Shown here piece after piece: positions 25,542 to 36,500 of a stretch of 64,000 nucleotides of DNA. The notes under the pieces were generated by a model. The model worked only from the letters and a program-made list of their open reading frames with translations. It was not told where the DNA came from and did not search any database. Origin of the DNA: Corythucha ciliata (taxonomy: Eukaryota; Arthropoda; Insecta; Hemiptera; Tingidae); NCBI GenBank assembly GCA_038030265.1, contig CM075943.1, positions 26,102,001 to 26,166,000 on the forward strand, in the 5' to 3' direction. How positions within the stretch are numbered: the stretch's first letter is position 1; every line of letters starts with the position of its first letter. A program made the translations under genes and the position numbers.

Positions 25542-27848
25542 TTAGACAATTTGTGACAGAATTTGAACTTTGTCCTCGGTGTTACGAAGTGGCACGCATC
25601 CCAATTTGTAGATCGTGGTTCTCATGTACTTTTGACCGGGGAAGACAATGGGTCGAGGGTGACGTTTCTAAAATACCGAAAAACAACACAAGTTTTACAA
25701 CCCCTCCCACTTTTTCCCTCTGTGTTGAAAACTTACGTATTTGAACGGTTCAGGAAATTCCTCGGTGGTAAATGAGATGCCACCGCAAAATTTGTACTGT
25801 CCACCTTCTTTTCCTTCTATAGGTCTGGGAGGAACCCACTCGGGCACTTCATCTTCCTCTGTTGAAAAGAACGAATTAAAAAAACGTTGAAATTATCGCC
25901 CTAGATGAAACCAACCCTCCTCTTCTTCATTGTTTTGAGCACCCTCCACCCCTTCCATGATACCATCACCCATAAGCGTTCCCGCGTGAACGAGCATCGA
26001 CTGCGTCAAATTCAGACCCTTTTCAGCGACTTCAGTGCTCTTCTCGCTGGGTGCATTGCTCGTCTTTTCACCGAGCGACAAATCCGAGAATCTTTTAAAA
26101 ATATGCTCTTCCTCCGGTATGGAGGCGGGGCGAGGCCAAGTCGTTGTCGACAACATTTTTGTCGGCCACATCCAGTCACCTTCCTACATGTGGGAACGGA
26201 AAATTAACGGACCGCGTTTGATGGTTGGGGCGGGCGAGGGGGGGACCTCAGTTTTGTCCCGACAGAGGAACGCCAATTTATCTTCTTCGCCTTCCTCAGC
26301 TCCAGCCACTCCGTAGCCACCCCACGGCATATCGGGGTCTGGTAGTTTATTGCCCGTCGTCACATGCAAACTGGGCATGTCCGTCATGATTTCCATGAAA
26401 CGTCCCGACTCCGGATGAACCAACCTTTTTTGTCCAATTGTAAGGTCGTGGGCTAAGTGGGTGGGTGGGGGAGACACTCACCTAGCGGCGAAAGTGACAG
26501 CTTTTTTCGCAAGCCCTTTCGTTAGAGCGAAATTAGTGTCATAGCCGTTGCCGGGGACACGATCGAGGGCTTTGCCAACCGGTCGTGGTACTCGGAGGTC
26601 AAAATACGTGGCACCGACGTTCTGCGTTTCACCTGTGGCAGGCGAGTGGAGAGGCAAGTGAGCAGTGCCGTTTCAAAGGAGTTCTTTTAAATATTATACC
26701 GGTTAATTTCCCAGTTTCAGGATTGACTAAAAACCATTTATCGGCGTTGACCATAATCACGTGTTGCCTTATAGCTGATTTGCCCATAGCCTAGGGAGAA
26801 AATAATGCAATATTTTGCAGTGCGAGATTATACTTGGATGGCGGAGGGGGGTCTCACGTGGCCGGCCAAGTTGAAAAAAACGTTATGACCGATGCTAATT
26901 GGCGACGGTTTTGAAGTTGTCGCTGAAACTTCAACGATGAGTTGGTCGGAGCTCGTCAGACGAAAGATGATCTGAGCCATCAGGTTGCCCGGGTAGCCCT
27001 CCTCTTTGTCCTTTGACGAGTAGGTCATAACGACGCGGTCTCGGTCGACGTAGGAATGCCATAAAACCTGTTCGGCACCAAAAAAACAGTATTTGAAAAA
27101 AATCCTACATGGTGAAGCATCATAGCTTACTTTGTCAAACCCAACAAAGCCACCACAAACATGATCCTCTCCCTGGTTTTGACTCAAATAACACTCGTCG
27201 CTTCCAATTTTCACGTGCGCCTCGCTTATAACGCTCGAATAGCGCCCCATAATGGCTCCAAATTTCGGATTTTCGGGTGACATATACCCTAAAATTACTT
27301 CACATTGTTGTTGAGTGCGCTGGGGTGCGAAAAACAGCATACCGTCCAGATTATCGAATCCCATGACGACGTCGGCCACTTTTCCATTCTTGTCCGGATA
27401 GGAGATGTTGATGATGGTGGCACCGTAGTTTATCACTTGAACAATGACGTTATTGTGATTCATCATCGTGTAGCGCTTGACGACGTCCTCCATAATTGAC
27501 GTTGGCTTGTCGTCGAGAGCCAGATAGGGAAGCTTCTGTAGAAGCAAGTGAACTCCCGGTGGTGAGGAAGGGTGGGTGGGTTGTAGTTTTGAAAGGGGAA
27601 GGGGGTCAAACCTTGTAGAACCCAAACCCGTCCTCGACGATTTTACCAAGAGCAATGGGTTTGGGCAGTGGTGGTTCCATAAGGAGTCGCATGATTTGCT
27701 GATAGCGACTCTCCTCCCCCTCGCCCTCCTCAAGAAATTCGTCCACTTCTTGAAGGCCGTCAGGGTAGGACAGATCAAAATTGACCCGCGAAGATGACTT
27801 CGGGTCAGCTTCGACTTGCGATAGTCCGACTGATGCAGGTGCCGCCAT
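25542..27848 (-). CDS. GALM: Aldose 1-epimerase (galactose mutarotase) homologue, likely catalytically degenerate
   Basis: Family role: cytosolic interconversion of alpha and beta hexoses (Leloir pathway). Ten exons are read by GT-AG sites: 27848-27612, 27535-27343, 27288-27131, 27067-26858, 26790-26700, 26632-26482, 26424-26247, 26183-25916, 25858-25737 and 25667-25542. All phases agree and give about 577 residues, against roughly 340-380 for the family. Family motifs follow in order: VQVINYGATI, GKVADVVMGFDNLDGYMSPE, EEGYPGNLMAQ, FFNLAGH, GYDTNF and a final RPIVFPGQKYMRTTIYKL. Relative to the human enzyme the catalytic LHGG histidine is Cys188, the NRI arginine is Val163 and the base glutamate is Thr526; His257 and Asp328 remain. 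An N-terminal extension of about 105 residues and an acidic insert (about 375-515) are unusual. The start at 27848 is chosen because it joins in frame to exon 2. Pseudoenzyme status is inferred. Confidence 0.9.
27068..27130 (-). other. 63-bp intron, in frame and stop-free (GALM intron 3)
   Basis: Donor GTAAGC and acceptor GAACAG. The intron separates GGFVGFDK from VLWHSYV, which the family has contiguous. It is 21 codons long with no stop, so an unspliced message would stay in frame. Confidence 0.85.
27289..27342 (-). other. 54-bp intron, in frame and stop-free (GALM intron 2)
   Basis: Donor GTATGC and acceptor TTTTAG. Removing it restores the family motif LDGYMSPENP. Its length is a multiple of three and it contains no stop in the coding phase, so reading continues across it. 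It is among the shortest introns in the window. Confidence 0.85.
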
Positions 27849-28089
27849 TTTTCGGTGTTTGTCTTATGTTCATAGCGTGAAAAGAATAATGGGAGATTAA
27901 GCGACGTGTGAGAGGAATGGGTTAATGTGGTCCTCGTACCTGATGTTCTGTTGTTCGGCAGGAAAATGTGAGAGATGTGGTGTACTCTGCGTTGTAGCCT
28001 ATTTGGAATGCTAGAAAACAGTGAAAATATGGAACATATGTTTAAGGGACGAATTACCTTTAAATCGTGTGACGCTATTCTCACTATTC

Positions 28090-28560
28090 CAGCGGCTAGA
28101 GCTTTCTGGTTATAGCGTTCTGTTAGAGTTTTCTGGTTAGTATACGTGGTAAGGACGTTTTGTGGTTAGAGCCTTCTGCGGTTAGAGCGTCCTGGGCAGG
28201 GGTTTGAGTGGTTAGAGATTTCTACGGTTAAAGCGTCCTGTGGTTTGAGCGTTTGAGGTTGAGGCGTCGTAGGAAATTGTACTGAAATGCAAGCCAGGTG
28301 TAGCCAGGTGTGACTTGAAGGTCAAAGCCAGAAAAGGTGTCAGAACCTCACTTCGTTGCAATTTCCTCCTACGAAGCGTTCTAGGCCCACAACTCGCTTC
28401 AGCGTGCTCGAAACACAAAACGTCCTGACCACTAAACGCTCTAACCACAAAACGCTCTAATCTCAAAACGTTCACAAAACGACGTTCCAAGCACAAAACG
28501 CTCCAACCACAAAACGCCCTAACGACAAAACGCTCTAACCGCAAAACGCACAAACCAGAT
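28090..28560. repeat. Inverted minisatellite with ACGCTCTAACCACAAA-type unit
   Basis: A degenerate unit of about 16-17 bp (AACCACAAAACGCTCT) is repeated on the plus strand from about 28425 to 28560. The complementary form (GGTTAGAGCGTTCTGT) is repeated from about 28090 to 28260. The centre has a further small inverted pair: GTAGGAAATTG near 28270 and CAATTTCCTCCTAC near 28360. The whole can fold back on itself. It lies just upstream of the GALM-like gene. Confidence 0.7.
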
Positions 28561-28972
28561 CCAACGCTCTTTGATGAGTACCTCCTCGCCTGCATTATCT
28601 TAGGATTCATTTTCGGATCCATCAATTTGATATAAACGCACACATAAAATTATTTTATTTGAAAAACACAAACAGCAGCGAAATTTGGCCAATTAGAAGG
28701 CGGAAACGTAAAAGCCACAATTTCTCAGAGCCTCACATAATAATAATTGACACCAATAACAAGGAAATGTTAAGGGTCCACAGGCGCACAATATTATTGC
28801 GCAATATTTTGGCATTTGCCCCACACGTTCAATATGTATAATATTGCGCAAATAATTGAGAATTTACTTTATTTTTCACATGTTTGAAAATTAACAAAAA
28901 AAATGAATTGCACAATATATTGTGCAACCCACTAATACTACCCACAAACGTTCAATTTTATTTTGCAACCCC

Positions 28973-30180
28973 TATACAGGTGTTCGGAAAGTAGATGCTC
29001 GGAGAAAATATGGTGGTAGTGTACACGTAATTTGCGATAAATTTCATTATTTGACGTGTTTGGGAAATTCGGTTTTGCTTCCGAGGTATGACTCATTTTG
29101 TGTATTTTCTACAAACCCGTATGTTTTTCCGATAAATGCCCTCTTTGTGCTCATCAACAGGTGCTAGACTAAAAGTAAATAGCTTCATTGGAAAGAGCAC
29201 AAAATTTCCTATAAAATAAGCTATCAAATGGATAAAATGATCCAAGATCGATGGTGGTAGGGCAGCCGATTTCCGAAGGAAACTTATTATTCCTATTTTC
29301 ACACATTTTTCATGGGTGATTTTCACCTTTCAGTCAAATAGAACCAGCTAACAGCTATTGGAGCCTGTAGATTGGCAAGTACCCTTCAAATGATGCAAGT
29401 TACTCGTGTCAGTCAGCAGAGTTCAAAACGATGGATATCAGATAACGAACGTAAACTGACTGAAATGATAAGGTATGCTAGCTGGACTAGAAGGTGAAAA
29501 TTTCGTTCGTTCACACTGGGCTGGCACGGGACTGGCGCTAGGAGATGTTTACATGGGGCCAGTCAACTGGCGTCAGCTACTGGATCACGGTCACTGGCGC
29601 GCTTACTTGCATCGTGTAAAGAAACCAGCCTTAAATGAAAGACAATACAATTGCAATTAGATGGATTTTGGAAGAAAAATACTTGAAATTAAAAAAGGAA
29701 TAGAATTTTATAATTGCTTGACGTGGCCACCGTCTTCCCTTCTGCGCAAGGGGCCGTCTGACTGTTTTTTTGGCACGTTAAACCTCTAATGGGCGATTTA
29801 TGAGCTCTTCGCCCAACGTTCGAATTCTCACTGATTGTAGGTCTTCCAGAGTCGCTACTGAGCGCTATTAGATCCATCTAATTTCAATTGTATTGTTTTT
29901 CATTTGCCGCTAGTAAATGAAAGAATCTGGTTTCAGTTAACCAACCTCCAAGAAGCAGAAAATCAGCAGGCTGCGAGCAGTTTCAGAGAAAAAGAAGTGG
30001 TAGAAAAAGACGCTAGAAATTTATTTACGTGGAAGGATTGATATGTGTTATCGAAAAAAATATTTTTGGAAAATGTGAAACTTCCTCATTTCCAAAAACG
30101 TCAAATAGTGAACTTGATCACAAATGACGTGTACTATCACCATACTTTCTCTCAGCATCTACTTTCCGAACACCCCGTAT
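28973..30180. mobile_element. Foldback element FB3 (TATACAGGTGT terminus)
   Basis: About 1.2 kb. The left end is TATACAGGTGTTCGGAAAG and the right end, read inward, is ATACGGGGTGTTCGGAAAG. The arms match clearly for about 110 bp and then drift. The family motif TTGGAAAGAGCACAAAAT is present in the left arm, 215 bp from the end (29188), and was not found in the right arm. More diverged than FB1 and FB2, so probably older. Confidence 0.75.
29623..29935. repeat. Inverted repeat inside FB3
   Basis: A block of about 40 bp (AAACCAGC, then ACAATACAATTGCAATTAGA) at 29623-29665 is repeated in inverted form at about 29868-29935. It encloses about 200 bp without a gene. It may be a further nested MITE. 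Confidence 0.55.
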
Positions 30181-30280
30181 TGTGCAATATTTATTGTGTG
30201 CGTGTGGGCCGCTTTAGAGATGCTAGTCATTCTTAGAAAATGCATAGATGATTACCCACTTCGTAGAAATTAAATTATGA

Positions 30281-30461
30281 AGGCTGATTCACACCTATCA
30301 TGCACGCTTCCGATCCGGCACCATCAGTCATACGTTCGGAAGGTTGAATGGAGACGGATATGAATGGAATTTTGCCGTAGAATGCATCTTACACCAACAC
30401 TCATGTTCTGGGTGGTATTGGCTTGGTGGTCGGAAGCGTACATGATAGGTGAAATCGGGCT
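30281..30461. mobile_element. 181-bp MITE with TGA target duplication
   Basis: Inverted ends AGGCTGATTCACACC and GGTGAAATCGGGCT, with longer arms sharing TATCATG.ACGCTTCCGA. TGA directly flanks both sides (30278-30280 and 30462-30464). Non-coding. Confidence 0.7.
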
Positions 30462-30577
30462 TGACGCGTTTGAGCGGAACAGCGCTGTTTTTTGTTTGTT
30501 TTTTTGTTTGTTTTTTTTTTCCAAATACTGTGCATGACAAAGCAACAATGGAACAATTTTGTAAATATAGTTCACTT

Positions 30578-33500
30578 TTACAACATATTTTCCTCGATTT
30601 GACCCCCCGAATAGCCCATGGTTTTAACTGTCGTCGTAACGGCAGTCATTGAACCGTTCGACACACGTTTCGCCCCTGGATAGCCGACGAGTGTCAGTGT
30701 TGTCGCTTCGCTCGCCGTCGACTCACGTTTCTTGTAAAATCTAGGGACTCCATCCACATTTTTTGAACACAACCTGTGGGACAGAAAAATGTGTCGGCTA
30801 GTAACCCTTTAGTGCGTGGGGCCGGATGGGGGGTGTGGGTTACCTGATACTTTCGGTTCGTGTATTCGGTGACCAGTCCTTGCGACAACTGTAGCGGCGC
30901 AGCCGAATTGATCGAGCCTCTTTCCATCGGTTGAAATGATGACGCACTGTGCTTTGTACTTCGGAGTTGAGAAAACAGTAGAAAAGAGCCACTGTTAAGC
31001 CCTGGAAGAATAAAAGTATAAGAATTTAAAGGAAAATAAAAACTTGATAAAAGTATAGGTAAAATGGTACTTGAGTAGACAATAAAAAGGCTCTTGTGTA
31101 TGAATAGACCTCGGCGTAGGAGCCCTCTGTAGGGCCAACTATAAAAAGGATGTATGTGATGCCCAAGAGGGGTATAAGAACCAGAAGGGCTTTGGTCGCC
31201 TTACGATACTGTTGAGTTTCCACATTGTTGGCGGATCTCAACTTTGTAATAAGAACCTGTTGAGACGAGAGAAATAACGTTGTTTTAGTGGTTTAAAAAA
31301 AGAGGTTTTTCCCCGTGGGCGGTGATGATTGGGAGGGGGGTATTGGCTCCTCTGCTCTTTCTAAAAACAGATGAACTCGTCGTGGACTAAAAACAGGGCG
31401 ACTAATTAAGTTTTATACACCGAAAGTAAGAGCGAAAGAGAATAAGAGAGAGAGAAAGATAAATAAATTACATACCCCTCCCCTTCAATCCTTCGTCCTC
31501 ACCAAAACCGCACCCTTGTGGTTTAATCCAATACATTCTACAGTTGTTTTCATCCCCCTTCCCGAAAGGATCAATGTAAAAAGGCCAGAACATCATTTTT
31601 ACTATAAGAATGGTTGTTGAGTCGAGAGGAATGGAACAAAAACAACGAGATTAATCTTTTTGATATCCCTCTGAAGCCCACCTGAAATATAATTAAAAGC
31701 CCTTTGACTCATTCTTTATCCAAGCAAGCTAACGCCCCTATCCGACTTCCCCACCGTATGAACCTACGCACCCTTTTAGTAATATATGTATATATAATCC
31801 AAGCTAGGGAGCTTACAACTGAAAGCACAGCTTAACAGTAGTGTACACGTGAAAGAGCTTGTATAGTGTTCGCTCATGTGGGACGGTGGTTGTGTGTGTG
31901 GAGGAGTTTGATTCATAGTAGGTAGTGACATTTCTGATGGAAACTCCCTTCCGACGGACTGTGTCGTGATGGGATCTCGGAGGCTGTGACGGTGAGGTCC
32001 AGTGGAGCCAAGCGGCCAGAGTGACACACGCACGTTGGCGATCCCCTCCAGGAAATTCTGTCGAAAAGTCTGATTTCTCGACCAACAGCGCTCGCATCTC
32101 AAATCTTCAGCTTATTTGAAGCGAAGGAGGACGGAACGGTGGCGGCGGAGGCGTCCTACCTAAGAAACTGATGGGAATTTCCCGTGTAGACGATAAAAAG
32201 TGGGGAAGAAAATGGTAGAAAAGGCGACCGCTCGCCCTCTTGGGCACGCTATTACAGCGCCCCCTTCTTCCTCCGGTGGGTGTAGGTTCAGAAGAAGAAA
32301 AAATAAAAATAAATAAAGCCCCGTTTCTTCTCCATTTTGTGGGAAGGGCGGCGGAGAAAATGAATTGTACATGCATCTAGGGATTCTTCAGGTTTTACCG
32401 TTCGTAACAGGGTGTTTGCCAGACGTAAATTACCCTTACTCCTCCCCACTCAGACACCAAAGCATCCTCAGTTTCTTAAATTTCATTTCGTTCGCCTTCA
32501 CCATTGCATAGCTAGGTATTTCTCGTGAGATTTAAAATAAATGAGCGCTTTGTGAATTTAACGAATTCACTCAAGTCGACGTTTTATTTGAAAAGAAAAA
32601 TCGTTCGTTCCTTTTTCCTTAGTTTTCCTTTCAAGAAATGTTCGACTTTTTATTTCGAAAAGAAAGAAGAAAAAAGCGAACGTTTATTCCCCATCCCAGC
32701 GCCTTCACCTTTATAGTCACCGCACCACCGCCAAGCCGCCAAGGGACAACCCATCGAGACTGTAACGAAGCACTCATCCGTTTTTTTTTGTTTTTGTTTT
32801 TTTTTTTTAAATTCGCGAATGGTGGCGGTGAAATAACGCGACAGGGAGAGATTTGTTTGGAGCATAATCTGAGGAATTAACTGACTGAGGGTGGGTTTAT
32901 CAATCACTGGATATCTCATGGAATAGCTTTCTCTTGAGTAACTTTACATTACTGTTTACAACAAGGCCCAAAGCAACCAGACTTATCCCAGATTTGTCTA
33001 TAGAATAAGTGCATTGATAAACGCACCCTAAGAGTGCGCGCTGAAAAGGTCACGAAAATTATTTTCATTTTTGAATGACAAACGCAATCTCAAAGTTGGC
33101 GACTGTTTATATAGGTATTTCAAAATAGGTGAGGGGGTGCCCACTTCTCCAATGAAAAAGCTTGTGGATAAAGGGGGGGAGAGGTCGCTAAAAAAAATTG
33201 GTACTCCAAGTCCTTTCCCACTAACAGCTTATCAATATAGGAAATTCCCCTATTTCGGGTGCCGTCAGCTGTCAACTCCCGCAAATTACGGTGGTTGTTA
33301 GGCTGAGGGGGGGGGGGTGAATTGGTAAATTCACCGATATCCAATAAGTACACTTCTTTCTGTGTTATTACTTTTCCGAATTACATGACTACAGGTTTTG
33401 ATGAAAGACTGACATTATGGGGTGGGGGTGAGTGAACTGGCACCTGTCGTCCCTTCAAAATTAGCTGTCCACGTCGGTTAAACTCTCAAAACTCCTATAC

Positions 33501-36500
33501 GTATGACATTTTTCCAAACCACAAAATTCAACTCAACGCTCGACGTACTCCACTGCCAAACAGCGGCCCCACCCCACCCCTAACCCCCACACACACTCAC
33601 ACCTTTGAGGAAACTCTTCACGTTTTGAATGTTTTAGCGGTGTTCTCGTTAGTTGAAGTTTTGTTGTTTCAAGTTCGTTCAACCGTTAAAAGTTTAACGG
33701 TTAAAGAGAGGGAGTGAGATAAAGGGCTCTAGGACTTAACTAAGCGGTAAAATTGTTTTTGTTTGGGTTTTAGCGTGTGACGGACAGTATGGCGTACAGC
33801 CCCCGCGGGGGCATAGGTCGGGGGGCTTGAGCCCCCGGGGTCTTGTGATGGAAACTGAAGTGGGTTGCGAGAAGTTTTTTGAGAGCATGTATAGCTTATG
33901 TGATTAGAATATGAGGTTTTCATCTCCCCCGCCCCACCTGGAACCTCTGCATATGAAAATTGTCGGTGTAACCTTTCACTCCAAATTTTCTGTCCAAAAA
34001 CTGACAATTTCACCCCCAGAAATCGCGCCCAGTGTTCGCGCTAAATTCGAAATTTCGTTCCCCTCAGGGACTCCGTATGACCCCACCTCCCCGCAAAGAA
34101 ACCCCGGTTTTCATTACAAATTCCATTGACTGTTAAATTAGTCCTGAAATTGGTTTCTCGATCCAAAAATTGGGGCACGTTTTATCACCAATCGCATCCA
34201 CTTGGCAAAATTGTTCACTTCATGAAATGGATGTCCATTTCACGAAGTGTCTCCATTTCCTCCATTTCTAAAAAAAATGTCCATTTCTGGAAAAGGAATC
34301 GCGTTTGTCCAGTTGCTGAAATTAAGCTTCCTTACTGCAAGTGGATGCACAACGTCATTATTTAGCTGGTTTTTGAGTGCTCAATAAAATAATCTTTTTA
34401 AATAAAAAAAAACTTGTTTCAGAATCTGAGATTCCTCACACATTTCACGAAAAGAATTATGTTGCGGGCATCCACTCACAGTAAGGAAGCTTGATTTCAG
34501 CAACTGGACAAACGCAATTTCCTTTTCAGAAAATGAGGGTGTTCGGGAGGGGGGGCAGTTCGGGCATTACGTACGGTGTCATGAAATTGCGGTAGGGGGT
34601 AGGGGTTAAAACTTGTCAAATTAAACTCAAAACCGAGGATCTGAGGTCGTAAACGCCTAATTTCACTGATAATGTAAGATTTTGTATCCCCATTTCGGTA
34701 AAAAAAAACCTGAAAATTCAAGCTGCATAACCCAATTAGAGCACAACCATTGGTCTAATATCAACATGAAAAAATTTGTCCTGCCAACCGTTCAAATACG
34801 AATATTTCGCAATGTTACATCATCCTGGTTTACAGGGTCAAAGATTCCTCCAGCCCCTCCATCCTCATTTGAGCATGTTGCATCCTCTTCTGTCTGGTGT
34901 CAATAACTCTGGCATGAGAGGATGTGTTAAGGGAGGATGACCTTGGGGAAGTAGTTAAAAAAATATATATTCGAAGTATAGGGGTGCGATGATTTTCCAT
35001 ATTCCTGAACAGTTGACCGTGAGACAATCGCCAGTGCTATTCAACCAACGAATACAACTCTTACGGGCTTGCGCCTGTGCACGACCCATAATGTAAGACC
35101 AGTGCCTGGTTAATCTCCCCCCTAGGACAATACCCCCTCCCACCGATCGGTGATGGTGGGATAGTTCATTGTCAATACCCAGAAACTCCGCCACCCCCAC
35201 TCTCTCTTGGACATGAGATTCGTGCCAGAGTACCCGTCCCTGGGCATCCACAAGCCATCTCTTGGCATGGTGCATAAGGGAAGTGGGGAGATGCGTTCCA
35301 AAGCTGTATATTTTAGACATCAAATCCTCCCTAGTCGTTGCGAATATGTTTTCTTTAGTATCCTGCTATTTGATGCCAATATAACCTTTAACCAGACGTA
35401 TGTAGTCACAATGAAGGTCATCGAGTTTTTGATATTGAAGCAGGGGGGATGACGCCAACCAACCAGATTTGTTGTGAGTTGGGACTATTTTTTAGACAAT
35501 TGCCAGCGAGCCATTGGAAGGCGTCCACCACGTGGTGTGGTAGGGGGGGCTTCACTACATAATGTTGAAGAGCCGCTCTACAACTTTGGGTAGTTTGGTA
35601 GTCTCAGCGTACACTTCGTCCGTCCGTCATGGAGCAGCGAGTTCACATGCGATGGGATTTATCTTACCCATGTCTGATCTTCTACACTCCACCGTTACAG
35701 GACAACGTGGGAGTTAAAATAGACCGTGATGTTTGGGAACTGATAAAATCCAATTTCAATCTGATTGAGAAGGCTCTGCGCTTCGGTGATGTGTACTACC
35801 ATATTGGCCTCGGCAGTGTGGCATTCAGCGCAAAATACTGGACTCATCCATCGCGGGTACTTCGGCTCGAAAATTCTCTGGGCACCTATTCGGTCTCATT
35901 TGATTTCGCAACGTTGGACTTCTTGCGAGAAGCTTCAGAGCTCATCGATACAGGCTTTCTAACGTACACAGCACTTGACGAAAAATTAAAGCGACAGTCG
36001 CTAAACCACGGGCGCTTTTGTAACGACGCGAAATAAAGTTTATAATCCACGCTAAATTGCATTTTTTTATTATGTATTTCCTTATCCCTGCGAGCCAATC
36101 ATGCTCAGTGCTGGTGATGAGGGAAGGGGGGGGGGTTAGGATGACTGATGGCAAAGGGGGGGGGGTCCTTGACACCGAAGGACTGGCGAACAGGCTGTCT
36201 CCAAAGCAACAATTGCCACTTCCTTAACCACGAAACCACCTTCCGATGGTCCCCGGCAATATCCGCATACGCATAGACTGAGCCCGTAGAAGGCGTTGAT
36301 CTCGACAACAGCAGAGCGAGTCTGCGATGAAGAAACGGATGATTCCATGGTAGGCGGTGGACTTAGACCTTTTCACCTCGCTGTGATCCCGCACTTTAGG
36401 TCTGAGAATAGGCCTTTGGAGCTATTATATACACGTCTGCATCACATGTCTAGAGGCCGCCTATGTGATAACTTGTCATCCTTGGGAGAGGCTCGAGGGT

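Larger units (their letters stand above)
28770..30226. mobile_element. Short MITE split by foldback element FB3
   Basis: Left part 28770-28972 and right part 30181-30226 form one element rich in TTGTGCAAT and ATTGCGCAAT. Its ends resemble inverted repeats: GGTCCACAGGCGCACAATA and the complement of ATTGTGTGCGTGTGGGCC. An uninterrupted relative at about 60662-60779 runs from ACAACCCCTA straight into GTATTGCGCAAT, as expected for an unoccupied site. Confidence 0.65.

Noticed and set aside
27849..28084. Upstream extension of the mutarotase reading frame
   Set aside because: The long frame beginning at 28084 passes through intron 1 in a different frame from the true first exon. Exon 1 from 27848 splices in phase, and the extension has no family similarity.
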